DNA of 64,000 bases from Leucobacter chromiireducens subsp. chromiireducens (GCF_016758255.1 NZ_QYAD01000001.1:1269032-1333031), one strand, 5' to 3'; positions 41,243 through 53,705 are shown, counted from the stretch's first letter. The notes: generated by a model from the letters alone, not told the origin. Program-made: numbers and translations.

Positions 41243-41779
41243 CTAGAAGAGCGTCGGCTCTGCCGCGGACGTGGAGGAGCTCACATCAAGCTGAGGTGAG
41301 GTCCGTGGGGCGGCGTCGGCGAGCCCGGGGCCCGCATCCGGTGCCCGCCCTGCTTTGAAGGCGGTTGCAGCGGCGCGCGCGCGATCGTCGGCGGCCTCGT
41401 TCAGCGGGTGACCGACGTGGCCCTTGACCCACTCGAACCGCACCTTGCGACCCTCGAGCGCCGTGTCGATGCGCTCAAGGAGATCCCGGTTGAGCACGGG
41501 CTTGCCGTCAGCCTTTCGCCAGCCACGGCGCTTCCAGCCTGGCATCCACTGCGTCACCGAGTTGATCACGTACTGGCTGTCGCACAGGATCAGCAGCTCT
41601 TCCTGGGCTCGATCAGCGGTCGCGATCAGGAGATCGAGCACCGCCATGAGCTCGCCCTGGTTGTTCGTCGCCTTCGGCCACCCACCGGCACGCCACTGCG
41701 CATCATCAATCACCCAGGCCCATCCAGCGGGGCCGGGGTTTCCGAGTGCGGATCCGTCTGCTGCAGCCGTAAGAGTCAT
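41243..41779 (-). CDS. rnhA: Ribonuclease HI
   Basis: 178 residues. Removes RNA from RNA-DNA hybrids. Catalytic carboxylates: Asp8 in AADGSALGNPGPAGWAW, Glu43 in NNQGELMA, Asp67 in LCDSQYVI, and the last Asp in NEAADDRAR. The fold ends near residue 145; a disordered tail (GPGLADAAPRTSPQLDVSSS) follows. Confidence 0.95.
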   Translation of the reverse strand: MTLTAAADGSALGNPGPAGWAWVIDDAQWRAGGWPKATNNQGELMAVLDLLIATADRAQEELLILCDSQYVINSVTQWMPGWKRRGWRKADGKPVLNRDLLERIDTALEGRKVRFEWVKGHVGHPLNEAADDRARAAATAFKAGRAPDAGPGLADAAPRTSPQLDVSSSTSAAEPTLF

Positions 41780-41850
41780 GGGTCCAGTCTGTCAGAGGGG
41801 GAGTGAGTGCCGGTGTGGCGGTGCGCTCGGCACCGCCACACGGAAGCGAG

Positions 41851-44814
41851 CTACTGGGCTGCGGGCTGCGTGGTGCCGCCGGCCTCGGGCGTGCCGCTCG
41901 CCTCGCCTGCCTGGGCGTCGTCGCTCGTGAGCGCATCGGCAACCGGAGCATCAACGAGCCGACCGGCAACGGTGCTCATCTTCTGCGCGTTCGTGATGAC
42001 CTCGCCGAGGCTCTCGAAGTATCGGGCGACCGCGCCGCGCTCCACCTTCAGCTGGGTCATCCGATCTTCAGCAGCAGCCAGCACCTTCGACGCCCGGTCC
42101 TCGGCCGCGGCGAAGGTCGACTGTGCGCGGCGCTCAGCCTCCAGAACGATTTCGGCGGCCTGACGCTCCGCAGTGGCGCGCGTCGTTCGTGCCTCCTGCG
42201 CGGCGTCCCGAGTAATGATCTCGTACTCGGCGCGTGCGGCCTCGAGCTGACCACGCAGCTCCGCGAGCTCCGCTGAGACCGCGGTCGTCTCACGCTCGGC
42301 TGCTTCTGCGGCGGTGCGCTGCCGCTCCGCGAGATCCTGCTCGAGTTCCTCGCGCTGCTGCGTGGAGTTCAGCGCGAACGCGCGAGTATCGGTGTCAATC
42401 TGCTCCTGCAGCTCGCGCAGGCGATCCTCGGTCTCCGCGCGCTGCGCGGCAAGCTGGGCCTCTTCTGTGCTCCGGTACTCCGCGAGCTCGGCAACCGTGT
42501 CAGCGCGGAGCAGATCCGTCTCCTCGGTGACTGCAGCGCGCTGCGCGGCGACCTCGCGCGCGATCGCGGCTTCGTGGGTCTCGCGCGCAACGCGGAGCTC
42601 CTCAGTGTGCTGCGCGAGCGCCGCGGCGATCTCTCGATCGTGCTCTTCCCGCTCGCGGGCAAGGTCTGCCTTGAGCTGCGCGCGCTCGCGTTCCATCCGC
42701 AACTCAAGCTCCTCTCGCTCCAGGCCGAGAGCCTCCGCGGCTTCCTCGCGCAGGATCCTGGCCCGCTCAGTCTCCGCTGCGAGCTCATCCGCGAGCTGCT
42801 GCTGGTGCGTGGCAAGCTGTGCGGCGAGGCGTTCCTCTTGCGCAGCCGCTGTGTCGTTGAGGGCTGCCTCGTGCGCTGCACGCTCGCGCAGCGCAAGCTG
42901 CGTTGCACGCTCGCGCTCCGTGCTGATCTCGTCGGCGTGAGCCTGCTGAGCCGTGGCAATCTGATCGAGGTTCGTCTCCCACTCGGTGATGAGACGGTCC
43001 TGGTGGGTCACGAGTTCGCCACCGATGCGCTCTTCGTGAGCGTGGCGCTCCTCAGCAATGCGTGCGGTGTGGTCCGCGAGCTCAGCGGCGAGAGCGGCGT
43101 CCTGCGCTGTGCGCGCCGAATCGAGCTCCTGGGCGTGCGTAGCGAGCTCTGCGGCGATGCGGTCGGCGTGCGCCGTCGACTCGGAATCGATCCGTGCATT
43201 GTGCGCGGCGAGCTCCGCATCGATTCGCTCCTCGTGGGCCGCGCGTTCCGCGGCGATCCCGTCCTCGTGCGCCGCGCGCTCCGCGGTGATGCGAGCTTCG
43301 TGTTCTTCGCGCTCGCTCGCGATCCGGGTCTCGTGCTTGTCTCGCTCATCTGCGATCTGCGCGTCATGGGCGGACCGCTCTTCGGAGAGGGCGGCATCGT
43401 GCTGATCCCGCTCAGATGTGAGCGTGGTCCGGTGCGCATCGAGCTCTGCTGCGATGCGGGTGTCGTGCGCCTCCTGCTCGTCGCGGAGGCGAGCCTCGTG
43501 CGCAACGATTTCCGCGCGAAGCGACTCGTCATGCTGTGCACGCTCCTGCGCAATCGCCATGTCGTGCGTCTCGCGCTCGGCGCCGATCCGCTCGCGGTGC
43601 GCACTGAACTCGCCCGCGAGGAGCTTCTCCTGCTCCTCGCGGGCGGCAGCAAGCTCGGTCTCGAGAGCGCTGCGCTCATCCCCGCGCTCCTGCTCCGCGA
43701 GGGTGGTCAGCCGTTCCTGCTCGCGTCGGGCCTGATCCGTCAGCGTCGCGAGCTCGGCGCGGTGCGCTTCGAGCTCGCGGGCGATCGCCGCCTCGTGCTC
43801 GGTGCGCTCCTGTGCGGCCCGGTCCTGGTGGGTCTGCTGCTCAAAGGCGATACGGCGATCGTGCTGCTCGCGCTCACTCGCAAGTGCGGCGTCGTGCTCG
43901 GCACGCTCCTGTGCAATGCGACCGCGGAGCGACTCCATCTCAGTGTTCAGTGCGCGACGCTGCGAATCCGCCTCGGCCTCAAGCTGGCGGCTGCGCTCAG
44001 TGAACCGCTCTTCCTGCTCAGCCTCCTCGCGCTGGCGGGATGCGGCAAACTCCGCGCGAGCGCGCTCACCCTCGCGCACCAGTCGGGCCCGCTCGAGCTC
44101 TGCCTCGCGCGCGCTCTCTTCCTGCTGTCGGGCCAGCGTCACCGCGCTGCGCTCGGTCTCGCTGCGCAGTTCATCCGCGGCGGCTCGCGCCTCGGCGGTG
44201 ACACGCTCAGCCTCGGCCTGCGCGGTAGCAAGCGCAGCCTGTGCGGTGCGATGGGCACTTTCCCGTGCCGCCGCGGCCTCGCGCTCGGCGGAGCTTCGCG
44301 TCAGTTCGGCGGAGCGACGCGCCTCATCGATGAGGCGTTCGCGCTCAGCGTTCGCCGCCGCATCCTGCTCAGCCGTATCGGTGCGTGCACCGGTGATGAG
44401 CACCTCGGCCTGCTCCGATGCCGAGCGCACCAGCTCGTCGGCGCGGGCCTGCGCCGCTGCCAAGACTCGCGCGCTCTCCTCCTCTGAAGAGCGACGCAGC
44501 TTCTCCGCGTCGAGGTCGGCCTGAGCCATGAGGCGCTGCGCGTGATCCTCGGCAACCTGCAGGCTCTTCTCGACGCGAAGGCCGAGCCCGGAGTACCCGC
44601 TCGCACCCAGCTCAGCGACCTGCTCCTGCAACTCGGCGATCAGCTGACGCTGCTCCTGACCCAGAGTGCTCGCCTGCTGGTGCGCGGACTGCACTGCTTC
44701 GAGATGGGACTGTAGCGTCGCGATGTGCCCAGTCAGTGCTCCGAGCCGCTCGTCGACCTCCTCGCGGTTGTAGCCGCGGAAGGCGGGGGAGAAGGGCTGG
44801 GCTGCTTCGGACAC
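41851..44814 (-). CDS. Giant coiled-coil polarity-type protein with DivIVA-like N-terminus
   Basis: 987 residues from a GTG at 44814 with GGAG upstream; the frame is open further up, but FSPAFRGYNREEVDERLGAL, the DivIVA-like head, starts right after this codon. The rest is coiled coil. Over about residues 330-720 it follows an 11-residue (hendecad) period, e.g. ERAAHEDGIAA-ERAAHEERIDA, with Glu first, His fifth and a hydrophobic residue ninth. It resembles Scy/FilP-type cytoskeletal scaffolds of actinobacteria in layout (inference). The tail is Ala/Gly-rich (DAQAGEASGTPEAGGTTQPA). Confidence 0.8.
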   Translation of the reverse strand: MSEAAQPFSPAFRGYNREEVDERLGALTGHIATLQSHLEAVQSAHQQASTLGQEQRQLIAELQEQVAELGASGYSGLGLRVEKSLQVAEDHAQRLMAQADLDAEKLRRSSEEESARVLAAAQARADELVRSASEQAEVLITGARTDTAEQDAAANAERERLIDEARRSAELTRSSAEREAAAARESAHRTAQAALATAQAEAERVTAEARAAADELRSETERSAVTLARQQEESAREAELERARLVREGERARAEFAASRQREEAEQEERFTERSRQLEAEADSQRRALNTEMESLRGRIAQERAEHDAALASEREQHDRRIAFEQQTHQDRAAQERTEHEAAIARELEAHRAELATLTDQARREQERLTTLAEQERGDERSALETELAAAREEQEKLLAGEFSAHRERIGAERETHDMAIAQERAQHDESLRAEIVAHEARLRDEQEAHDTRIAAELDAHRTTLTSERDQHDAALSEERSAHDAQIADERDKHETRIASEREEHEARITAERAAHEDGIAAERAAHEERIDAELAAHNARIDSESTAHADRIAAELATHAQELDSARTAQDAALAAELADHTARIAEERHAHEERIGGELVTHQDRLITEWETNLDQIATAQQAHADEISTERERATQLALRERAAHEAALNDTAAAQEERLAAQLATHQQQLADELAAETERARILREEAAEALGLEREELELRMERERAQLKADLAREREEHDREIAAALAQHTEELRVARETHEAAIAREVAAQRAAVTEETDLLRADTVAELAEYRSTEEAQLAAQRAETEDRLRELQEQIDTDTRAFALNSTQQREELEQDLAERQRTAAEAAERETTAVSAELAELRGQLEAARAEYEIITRDAAQEARTTRATAERQAAEIVLEAERRAQSTFAAAEDRASKVLAAAEDRMTQLKVERGAVARYFESLGEVITNAQKMSTVAGRLVDAPVADALTSDDAQAGEASGTPEAGGTTQPAAQ

Positions 44815-45084
44815 GTGTTCTCCGGAATCTGAAACGGGGGCGTTCCCGCGCGCGTGAGAAAAAGAAGCCGGGGTGGCGGCGCGGGCATGTAAGGGTTCAT
44901 GATAGTTCACATCGGGGGGTGCCGTGCAGTGATCTGCGCGGTCCCAGGGGCAAATATCGAGACGTTCCGCATGTGCCACACGGAAAGCTCCGGTAGCGTG
45001 GAGCGTTGAGGGACCCATTTTGCGTACCCGAGGCCACCGTCTCAGGGGCAGGATCCCGACGAACAAACTTGTGGAGGAGCTCAC

Positions 45085-47109
45085 GTGCGATACGTGCTAG
45101 CGATTGCGACGCTCGCGCTCTCAGGCGTGCTGCTGATTCTGGGGCTGGGCCAGCGAACATTCCTGGCGGGCCCGGCAGAGATCAGCTTCCCGGTCGACAC
45201 AAAGTCCGAAACCGCATACGCGGTGATCGATGGCGCGGACTTCGCGAAGGTGCCGGGGCAGGCGAACGTGGTCGTGAAGGGCGAGAACGCATTCGTGGCA
45301 ACCGGGGCAACGCGCGACGTGCGCGGCTGGGTCGAACCGTTCTCGCACGCTGAGCTGTCGGTCGACACGAACGGTAAGAAGCTGCTGAGCGCGCTCATCG
45401 CGCCCGCGATCGACGCGGCACCCGCGGACGACGCGACCACCAGCGAAGCAGAGGCCGCGAAGACAGGGCTCGATCCGCGCGGATCCGACCTCTGGCTTGA
45501 GGAGCGCGTCATCGACGAGGCGGGAACCGGAACAGAGACCGAGACGCTCCGAGTACCGGTGGCGCTCACGGCGGATCAGTCGGTGCTCATCGCCTCCGAC
45601 GGCTCGCAGCCGGTGCCGAAGGACGTGTCGCTCGTATGGGCACAGGATCGGAATACCCCCTGGGCCGGGCCCCTGCTCGCCGCGGGCGGCGTGCTTGCGA
45701 TCTTGGGCGGACTCCAGTACCTCCTCGCGGTCGACCATGATCGTCGAGGCCTCGGCCCGCGCCGTGGGCGCAAGGGGCCCTTGCAAGGCATCCGGAATGC
45801 GTTCTCGCGGGGCGGCCGTGGTGAGTCCGCGGAGTCGCAGACCTCCACGCCCGCAGCGGATCGGGATCGCGAAGCGCCGAGTCAGCCAGCCGCCGACGGC
45901 GGTGTCGCGCCTGATGCTGCGCCCGCGTCAGCTCCAGAGCCGGCGTCGCAGCCCGAGCAGTCGAACGCGAAGCCCGGCGACACCGCGCAGCGCAGCGCAG
46001 CGCCGAGCCGCCTGCGGTCCCTCCGCCGCTCCGCACTCCCCGTGATCGGCCTGACGGCAGCGCTGGGTCTGAGCGGATGTTCCGCGAGCTACTGGCCGCA
46101 GTTCGATCAGCCTGCCGCAACGGAGGAGGCGCCAGCGCCCACCGCATCTGCGGTCGCTCCCGTGCCGGTGACCGAGGGGCAGCTCCAGCGCATTGTGCAG
46201 CGCGTGTCTGAGACAGCTGGGCTGAGCGATGACGAGCTCGATGCGACGCTGCTCGCAGAGCGATTCACCGGCGATGCTCTCGCGCAGCGCACCGCCAACT
46301 ACAAGATCCGCGCAAAGCAGGCGGACTATGCGGTGCTCCCGCCGCGGCTCACAGACCAAGAGCTGGACTACCAGCTCGTGCAGAGCACCGAAGGGTGGCC
46401 GCGCACGCTGTTCGTCACCGTTGCCTCCACCGCGGGTGGCGCCCAGGCGCCGGCAGACGGGGAGGACGCCGCAGCAGACGCTCCCGCATCGCCCTCGCTT
46501 GCGCTGGTGCTGACGCAGCAGACGCCGCACGAGAACTACCTCGTGTCGCGCGTGATCGCGCTCCGCGGCGGCATCTCGATGCCGCAGGCAGCCCCCGCAG
46601 AGGACGGTACGGCACTGCTCTCGAATGACATCGAGACGCTGACGCTCGCACCCGCAAAGGTGGGTGAGGCGTACGCAGCGCTGCTGCAGAACGGCAAGGA
46701 TGCGGAGCAGGCTGAGTTCTTCGACCTCGAGACCGACACTCTGCTCGACAGCTACGGTAAGGCTCGTGCGGCCGAGGCGCAGTCCGCCTCCGACGGGAAG
46801 GGCCAGACGATGCGCTTCTCCGTGCAGGCGAAGCAGGGTGACTCGAAGCCGATCGCGCTCTCGACCGGCGCGGGTGGGGCGCTTGTCGCCACGACCGTCA
46901 TCGAGGAGCAGATCGTCGACGCCGCGGGTGGACGATACAAGCCGCAGGCGAAGGACGCGGTGACCGCGTTGTCCGGCCTCACGGGCGAGCAGGACAAGCT
47001 CATCCAGGAAGTCGCACACCAGATGCTGTTCTACGTGCCCAGCAAGACCGCCGGAACCAAGATTGAGCTGCTCGGCGTCACGAGCGAGCTCGTAGGAGTG
47101 AGGAACTAA
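45085..47109 (+). CDS. Conserved membrane protein fused to lipoprotein-like domain
   Basis: 674 residues, GTG at 45085 with GTGGAGGAG upstream. Part 1 (1-250): N-terminal helix YVLAIATLALSGVLLILGLG, an extracytoplasmic beta domain, then helix AGPLLAAGGVLAILGGLQYL and a basic cytosolic linker. Part 2 starts with RRSALPVIGLTAALGLSGC, which looks exactly like a lipoprotein signal with lipobox LSGC but is internal (residue about 332). An extracytoplasmic domain follows (TEGQLQRIVQRVSETAGLSD). In-frame, no stop between the parts. Function unknown. Followed 2 bases later by the thioredoxin-fold gene. Confidence 0.8.
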   Translation: MRYVLAIATLALSGVLLILGLGQRTFLAGPAEISFPVDTKSETAYAVIDGADFAKVPGQANVVVKGENAFVATGATRDVRGWVEPFSHAELSVDTNGKKLLSALIAPAIDAAPADDATTSEAEAAKTGLDPRGSDLWLEERVIDEAGTGTETETLRVPVALTADQSVLIASDGSQPVPKDVSLVWAQDRNTPWAGPLLAAGGVLAILGGLQYLLAVDHDRRGLGPRRGRKGPLQGIRNAFSRGGRGESAESQTSTPAADRDREAPSQPAADGGVAPDAAPASAPEPASQPEQSNAKPGDTAQRSAAPSRLRSLRRSALPVIGLTAALGLSGCSASYWPQFDQPAATEEAPAPTASAVAPVPVTEGQLQRIVQRVSETAGLSDDELDATLLAERFTGDALAQRTANYKIRAKQADYAVLPPRLTDQELDYQLVQSTEGWPRTLFVTVASTAGGAQAPADGEDAAADAPASPSLALVLTQQTPHENYLVSRVIALRGGISMPQAAPAEDGTALLSNDIETLTLAPAKVGEAYAALLQNGKDAEQAEFFDLETDTLLDSYGKARAAEAQSASDGKGQTMRFSVQAKQGDSKPIALSTGAGGALVATTVIEEQIVDAAGGRYKPQAKDAVTALSGLTGEQDKLIQEVAHQMLFYVPSKTAGTKIELLGVTSELVGVRN

Positions 47110-47111
47110 CC

Positions 47112-48089
47112 ATGGCGCAGCAGATGCCCGAACGCATCCCCGGAGGCGGGGTCGACCTCAGCCACCTCGCGGCGCGCGCGCAGGCGGGCGCCCCGGGTGG
47201 GGCTGCCGCGAGTGCCCCCGGGGCGCCCGGCGGTGCGAGCAGCGCTGACTCGCGCGTGGTTGACGTGCCGTCGCTCGTCATGGATGTCACCGACGCTGCG
47301 TTCGAACAGGTCGCGCAGCTGTCGAGCATCGTGCCCGTCGTCTTTGTGCTTGGCGCGTCGTGGAGCGAACCCGCACAGACGCTCACTCCCGTGCTCGAAC
47401 AGATCACTCGCGAGCACGAGGGGCGCGTGATGCTCGCCCGCGTCGACGTGGATGCGAGCCCGGGCCTCGCGCAGGCGTTCCAGGCGGAGTCCGTGCCGAG
47501 CGTTGTCGCGCTCGTTGGCGGACGCCCCGTGCCCTTGTTCCAGGGCGTGCAGCCCGAACCGCAGCTTCGCGAACTGTTCGCTCAGCTGCTTCAGCTCGCA
47601 GAGCAGCACGGCGTCACCGGCCGAGTCTCCGCGCCCGATGCAGGCGAAGCGCCCGAGGTCCCCGCTGAACCACAGATCCCCGAAGCCCACCTCGCCGCGG
47701 TCGAGGCCGCCGAGCGTGGCGACTTCGCAGCGGCGATCACGGAGTGGGAGGCCGTGCTCGCGAAGGCGCCGGCTGATCACGTCGCTCGTGCAGCGCTCGT
47801 GCAGATGCGTCTGCTCGATCGTCTGAGCGGTCGCTCCGCAGACGAGATCCGCTCGGCCGCGGCCGCAGCGCCCACGGGCGTCACCGAGCAGCTCGCCGTC
47901 GCCGACCTCGACGTGTCGGGTGGGCATATTGAGGACGCGTTCCTCCGCCTGCTCGAGCTGTTCTCCGCGAGTGACGCGGACGATCGCGCGACGGTTCGCG
48001 AGCGTCTCCTGGAACTCTTCGAGGTGGTCGGCGTGGCAGATCCCCGCGTCATTGCGGCGCGCGGCCGACTCGCAAACCTCCTGTACTGA
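47112..48089 (+). CDS. Thioredoxin-fold/TPR protein, CnoX (YbbN)-like
   Basis: 325 residues. Low-complexity Gly/Ala N-terminus, thioredoxin domain at about 55-170 (VPVVFVLGASWSEPAQTLTP, LARVDVDASPGLAQAFQAES, VPSVVALVGGRPV), then TPR helices (AAVEAAERGDFAAAITEWEA). The CxxC site is replaced by WSEP, so it cannot do redox chemistry. CnoX-type proteins act as chaperedoxins or holdases. Coupled to the preceding gene. Confidence 0.88.
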   Translation: MAQQMPERIPGGGVDLSHLAARAQAGAPGGAAASAPGAPGGASSADSRVVDVPSLVMDVTDAAFEQVAQLSSIVPVVFVLGASWSEPAQTLTPVLEQITREHEGRVMLARVDVDASPGLAQAFQAESVPSVVALVGGRPVPLFQGVQPEPQLRELFAQLLQLAEQHGVTGRVSAPDAGEAPEVPAEPQIPEAHLAAVEAAERGDFAAAITEWEAVLAKAPADHVARAALVQMRLLDRLSGRSADEIRSAAAAAPTGVTEQLAVADLDVSGGHIEDAFLRLLELFSASDADDRATVRERLLELFEVVGVADPRVIAARGRLANLLY

Positions 48090-48106
48090 TCCCGCACCGC
48101 TCAGCC

Positions 48107-49288
48107 GTGCGCGCATACCTGGATCACGCCGCCACCTCGCCGATGTCCGACGGGGTGGCGGCGGCGTACCTTGCGGCGCTTCGCACCGTGGGCAACCCGG
48201 CTTCGACACACGCGCATGGCCAGGATGCGAGTGACCGCCTCGAGACGGCTCGCGGTGAGATCGCCGCGGCACTCGGTTGCGATCACGCCGAGCTGATTCT
48301 CACCGGCGGTGGCACCGAGTCGGTCAATCTCGCACTCAAGGGGCTCTACTGGGGGCGCCGAGCAGCGGGATCCGGGGCGACGATCTTGGTTGCTGATGGC
48401 GAGCATCACGCCACGATCGAGGCCGCCGAGTGGCTCCGCGACACGCAGGGGGCGCAGCTGATCTGGCTGCCGCTCGATGCCGAGGGCCGCCTGCATCCCG
48501 AGACCCTGCGCGCCGCCCTCGCGGAGGCCGGTCCCAGCGAGGTCGCACTGGTGTCGTTCCTCTGGGCGAACAACGAAGTGGGCACCGTGCAACCGGTCAC
48601 TGAGCTCTGCGCGGTCGCTGCCGAGGTGGGCGTGCCCGTCCACGTGGATGCGATCGCTGCGCTGGGCCAGATCCCCATCGACTTCGCGCGTTCCGGGGCC
48701 GCTGCGGTGAGCGTCTCGGCGCACAAGATTGGCGGGCCCGTTGGCGTGGGCGCGCTGCTCGTGTCGCGCCGCGCGACGATTGAGCCCCTGTTCCACGGTG
48801 GAACGCAGCAGCGTGGACGATCGGGAACGCAGGATGTCGCCGGCGCGGTCGCATTCGCCGCAGCGCTCGCTGAAACACTCGGTGCGGGTGGGGAACCCCG
48901 TGCGGCGACCATCGCGCGGCTCACGCAGCTCCGAGACGAACTCATCGGCGGCATTCACGAGATTGATCCGAGCGCTGTGCTGCGCGGCCCGCGGCCCGGC
49001 CCGGAACGGCTTCCCGGAAATGCGCACTTCACGTTCCCGGGGTGTCAGGGCGACTCGCTCGTGTTTCTCCTGGATGCCGCCGGCGTGTCGGTGTCGGTGG
49101 GCTCCGCCTGCCAGGCGGGAGTTGCCGAGCCCTCGCACGTGCTTCGCGCGCTCGGCGCGTCTGAAGCGGAGGCTGCAGGCGCGCTGCGTTTCACGCTCGC
49201 CGCGAGTTCTGAGGCCGCGGAGATTGAGCAGCTGCTCGCCGCGCTCCCGGATGCACTGGTGCGGGCACGATCCGCCGGACTGGCCTAG
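48107..49288 (+). CDS. Cysteine desulfurase (NifS/IscS-like)
   Basis: 393 residues, GTG at 48107. PLP enzyme: YLDHAATSPMSDGV, the His/Asn/Asp set (GEHHATIEAAEWL, NNEVGTVQPV, HVDAIAALGQIP), PLP Lys in SAHKIGGPVGVGALL, and the catalytic Cys in GSACQAG. Its place directly ahead of mnmA suggests it supplies persulfide sulfur for tRNA 2-thiouridine; iron-sulfur assembly is possible too. mnmA starts 9 bases after its stop. Confidence 0.93.
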   Translation: MRAYLDHAATSPMSDGVAAAYLAALRTVGNPASTHAHGQDASDRLETARGEIAAALGCDHAELILTGGGTESVNLALKGLYWGRRAAGSGATILVADGEHHATIEAAEWLRDTQGAQLIWLPLDAEGRLHPETLRAALAEAGPSEVALVSFLWANNEVGTVQPVTELCAVAAEVGVPVHVDAIAALGQIPIDFARSGAAAVSVSAHKIGGPVGVGALLVSRRATIEPLFHGGTQQRGRSGTQDVAGAVAFAAALAETLGAGGEPRAATIARLTQLRDELIGGIHEIDPSAVLRGPRPGPERLPGNAHFTFPGCQGDSLVFLLDAAGVSVSVGSACQAGVAEPSHVLRALGASEAEAAGALRFTLAASSEAAEIEQLLAALPDALVRARSAGLA

Positions 49289-49297
49289 AATACTCTG

Positions 49298-50470
49298 GTG
49301 AAAGTTTTGGCAGCTATGAGCGGAGGCGTCGACTCCGCGGTCGCCGCTGCGCGCGCGGTCGAAGCCGGTCACGAGGTCGTTGGCGTGCACCTGGCGCTCA
49401 GCCGCATGCCGGGAACCGTGCGTACGGGGTCTCGGGGTTGCTGCACGATCGAGGACGCGATGGATGCGCGGCGCGCCGCGAACCTGCTCGGCATTCCCTT
49501 CTACGTGTGGGATCTCTCCGAGCGGTTCAAGGAGGACGTGGTTGACGATTTTATCGCCGAGTACGCCGCGGGACGCACCCCCAACCCGTGCATGCGGTGC
49601 AACGAGAAGATCAAGTTTGCTGCGCTGCTCGACAAGGCGATTGCCCTGGGATTCGATGCGGTCGCGACAGGGCACTACGCCACGCTGATCGACAGTCCGG
49701 CTGGCCGTGAGTTGCACCGCGCGAGCGCCTGGTCGAAGGACCAGTCCTATGTGCTTGGAGTGCTCACCGAGCGTCAGTTGGCGCACTGCTACTTCCCGTT
49801 GGGTGACACGCCGTCGAAGGATCTTATCCGGGCGGAGGCCGCCGAGCGCGGAATCCAGGTCGCGCAGAAGCCCGACAGCCACGACATCTGCTTCATCCCC
49901 GATGGGGACACGCGCGGATGGCTCTCCGATCACGTGACGCGCACACCGGGGGAGATCCTCGATGAGCAGGGTGACGTGATTGGGCAGCACGATGGTGCGC
50001 ACGGCTACACCGTGGGCCAGCGGCGCGGCCTCCAGCTCGGTCGTCCTGCGGCAGATGGGAAGCCGCGCTACGTGCTCTCGATCCGCCCGGTGTCGAACCA
50101 GGTGGTCGTCGGCCCCAAGGAGCAGCTGGAGATCTCGCGTATCGCCGGCGGACGCTTCAGCTGGGCTGGCGAGCCGGGCTTCGATCCCGTGCGAGAGTTC
50201 ACCTGCGAGGTGCAGATCCGCGCACACGCCGAGCCGGTTCCCGCGACCGCCCGTCTCGTGCCGATCACCGAGCACGAGCGCACGGAGCAGCACCGCGCCG
50301 ACGCGAGTCACGAGATCGTCGTCGATATTGACCTGGAACACGCGGAGCCGCTGCTCGGCGTTGCGCCCGGGCAGACCGCGGTGCTGTACATCGGCACGCG
50401 TGTGCTCGGCCAGTTCACGATCGATCGTGCACTGCCGCTCGAGCAGATCGCGCTGAGGAGCCCACTGTAG
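49298..50470 (+). CDS. mnmA: tRNA-specific 2-thiouridylase MnmA
   Basis: 390 residues, GTG at 49298. Thiolates U34 of Lys, Glu and Gln tRNAs. PP-loop [12 protein letters not shown] at the N-terminus; catalytic Cys pair in [12 protein letters not shown] and [25 protein letters not shown]-terminal domain with [14 protein letters not shown]. Works with the desulfurase immediately upstream. Confidence 0.97.
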   Translation: MKVLAAMSGGVDSAVAAARAVEAGHEVVGVHLALSRMPGTVRTGSRGCCTIEDAMDARRAANLLGIPFYVWDLSERFKEDVVDDFIAEYAAGRTPNPCMRCNEKIKFAALLDKAIALGFDAVATGHYATLIDSPAGRELHRASAWSKDQSYVLGVLTERQLAHCYFPLGDTPSKDLIRAEAAERGIQVAQKPDSHDICFIPDGDTRGWLSDHVTRTPGEILDEQGDVIGQHDGAHGYTVGQRRGLQLGRPAADGKPRYVLSIRPVSNQVVVGPKEQLEISRIAGGRFSWAGEPGFDPVREFTCEVQIRAHAEPVPATARLVPITEHERTEQHRADASHEIVVDIDLEHAEPLLGVAPGQTAVLYIGTRVLGQFTIDRALPLEQIALRSPL

Positions 50471-50517
50471 CCACCCCGCGTGGGTGCGCCCGCCGCAATG
50501 TCAGGGCTCGGCTTTAG

Positions 50518-52932
<2,415 letters not shown>

Positions 52933-53045
52933 CCACACGAGTTATCCACATTCCCTGCCAGAGCGCTCCAGGGGGAGCGCACGCTGACTAGCCTGGGACC
53001 ACCCAGCGCGGAGACGCCGGGCCGGGTGACCGAAAGGACAACGAC

Positions 53046-53672
53046 ATGAGCCAGCGTGCCGCTGCTCCAACCCGCACCGCGTGGGCCACACAGGATCCCC
53101 GGCTGACGGTCTACTACGACACCGAGTGGGGAATGCCGGTGACCGACGACCGAGGTGTGTTCGAACGTCTCAGTCTCGAAGCGTTTCAATCGGGTCTGTC
53201 CTGGCTGACCATTCTGAAGAAACGAGAGGCCTTCCAGCGGGCGTTTGCAGACTTCGATCCCGCGAGGGTTGCGAAGTTCGATGAGGCAGACGTGTCGCGG
53301 CTCCTCGCAGACGAGGGAATCGTTCGAAACCGGCGGAAGGTCGAGGCGACCATCCACAACGCTCGGGTCACCCAGGACCTCGCCGCGGCAGGAGAGACCA
53401 CCCTGACCGAGCTGGTGTGGTCTGCGATGCCGGAGCGCTCGCCGGCGCCCGCTACGGAGGAACAGGTCCCTGCAACGTCGAAGGAGTCGGAAGCCCTCGC
53501 GAAAGAACTGAAGCGGAGAGGCTTCCGCTTTGTCGGGCCCACCACGATGTACGCGCTCATGAGCGCGATTGGCATCGTGGACACCCACATTGTGGACAGC
53601 CATCGGCGCGGCTGCTCAGGCTTCTGGAACACGGATGGCACGCGGAGCGAAACTCCAGTCGTACTGGGGTGA
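53046..53672 (+). CDS. DNA-3-methyladenine glycosylase I (Tag family)
   Basis: 208 residues, ATG after GAAAGGACAACGAC. Family text is clear: DTEWGMPVTDDRGVFERLSL, EAFQSGLSWLTILKKREAF, KFDEADVSRLLADEGIVRNR, KRRGFRFVGPTTMYALMSAI. The E. coli enzyme binds zinc with Cys4, His17, His175 and Cys179; here the first two positions are Thr/Ala (TRTAWATQD) and Tyr (YYDTEW), while SHRRGC retains the last pair. Catalysis may not need the zinc. Confidence 0.92.
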   Translation: MSQRAAAPTRTAWATQDPRLTVYYDTEWGMPVTDDRGVFERLSLEAFQSGLSWLTILKKREAFQRAFADFDPARVAKFDEADVSRLLADEGIVRNRRKVEATIHNARVTQDLAAAGETTLTELVWSAMPERSPAPATEEQVPATSKESEALAKELKRRGFRFVGPTTMYALMSAIGIVDTHIVDSHRRGCSGFWNTDGTRSETPVVLG

Positions 53673-53705
53673 CGCACGGGCAACACGCCCGCTAATGTGT
53701 GAAGT

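Noticed and set aside
42574..44487. Long plus-strand frame opposite the coiled-coil gene
   Set aside because: Antisense of a low-complexity coiled coil; no start context or domain.
48101..50341. 746-codon minus-strand frame across the cysteine desulfurase and mnmA genes
   Set aside because: Both plus-strand genes have all catalytic motifs; the antisense frame is featureless.
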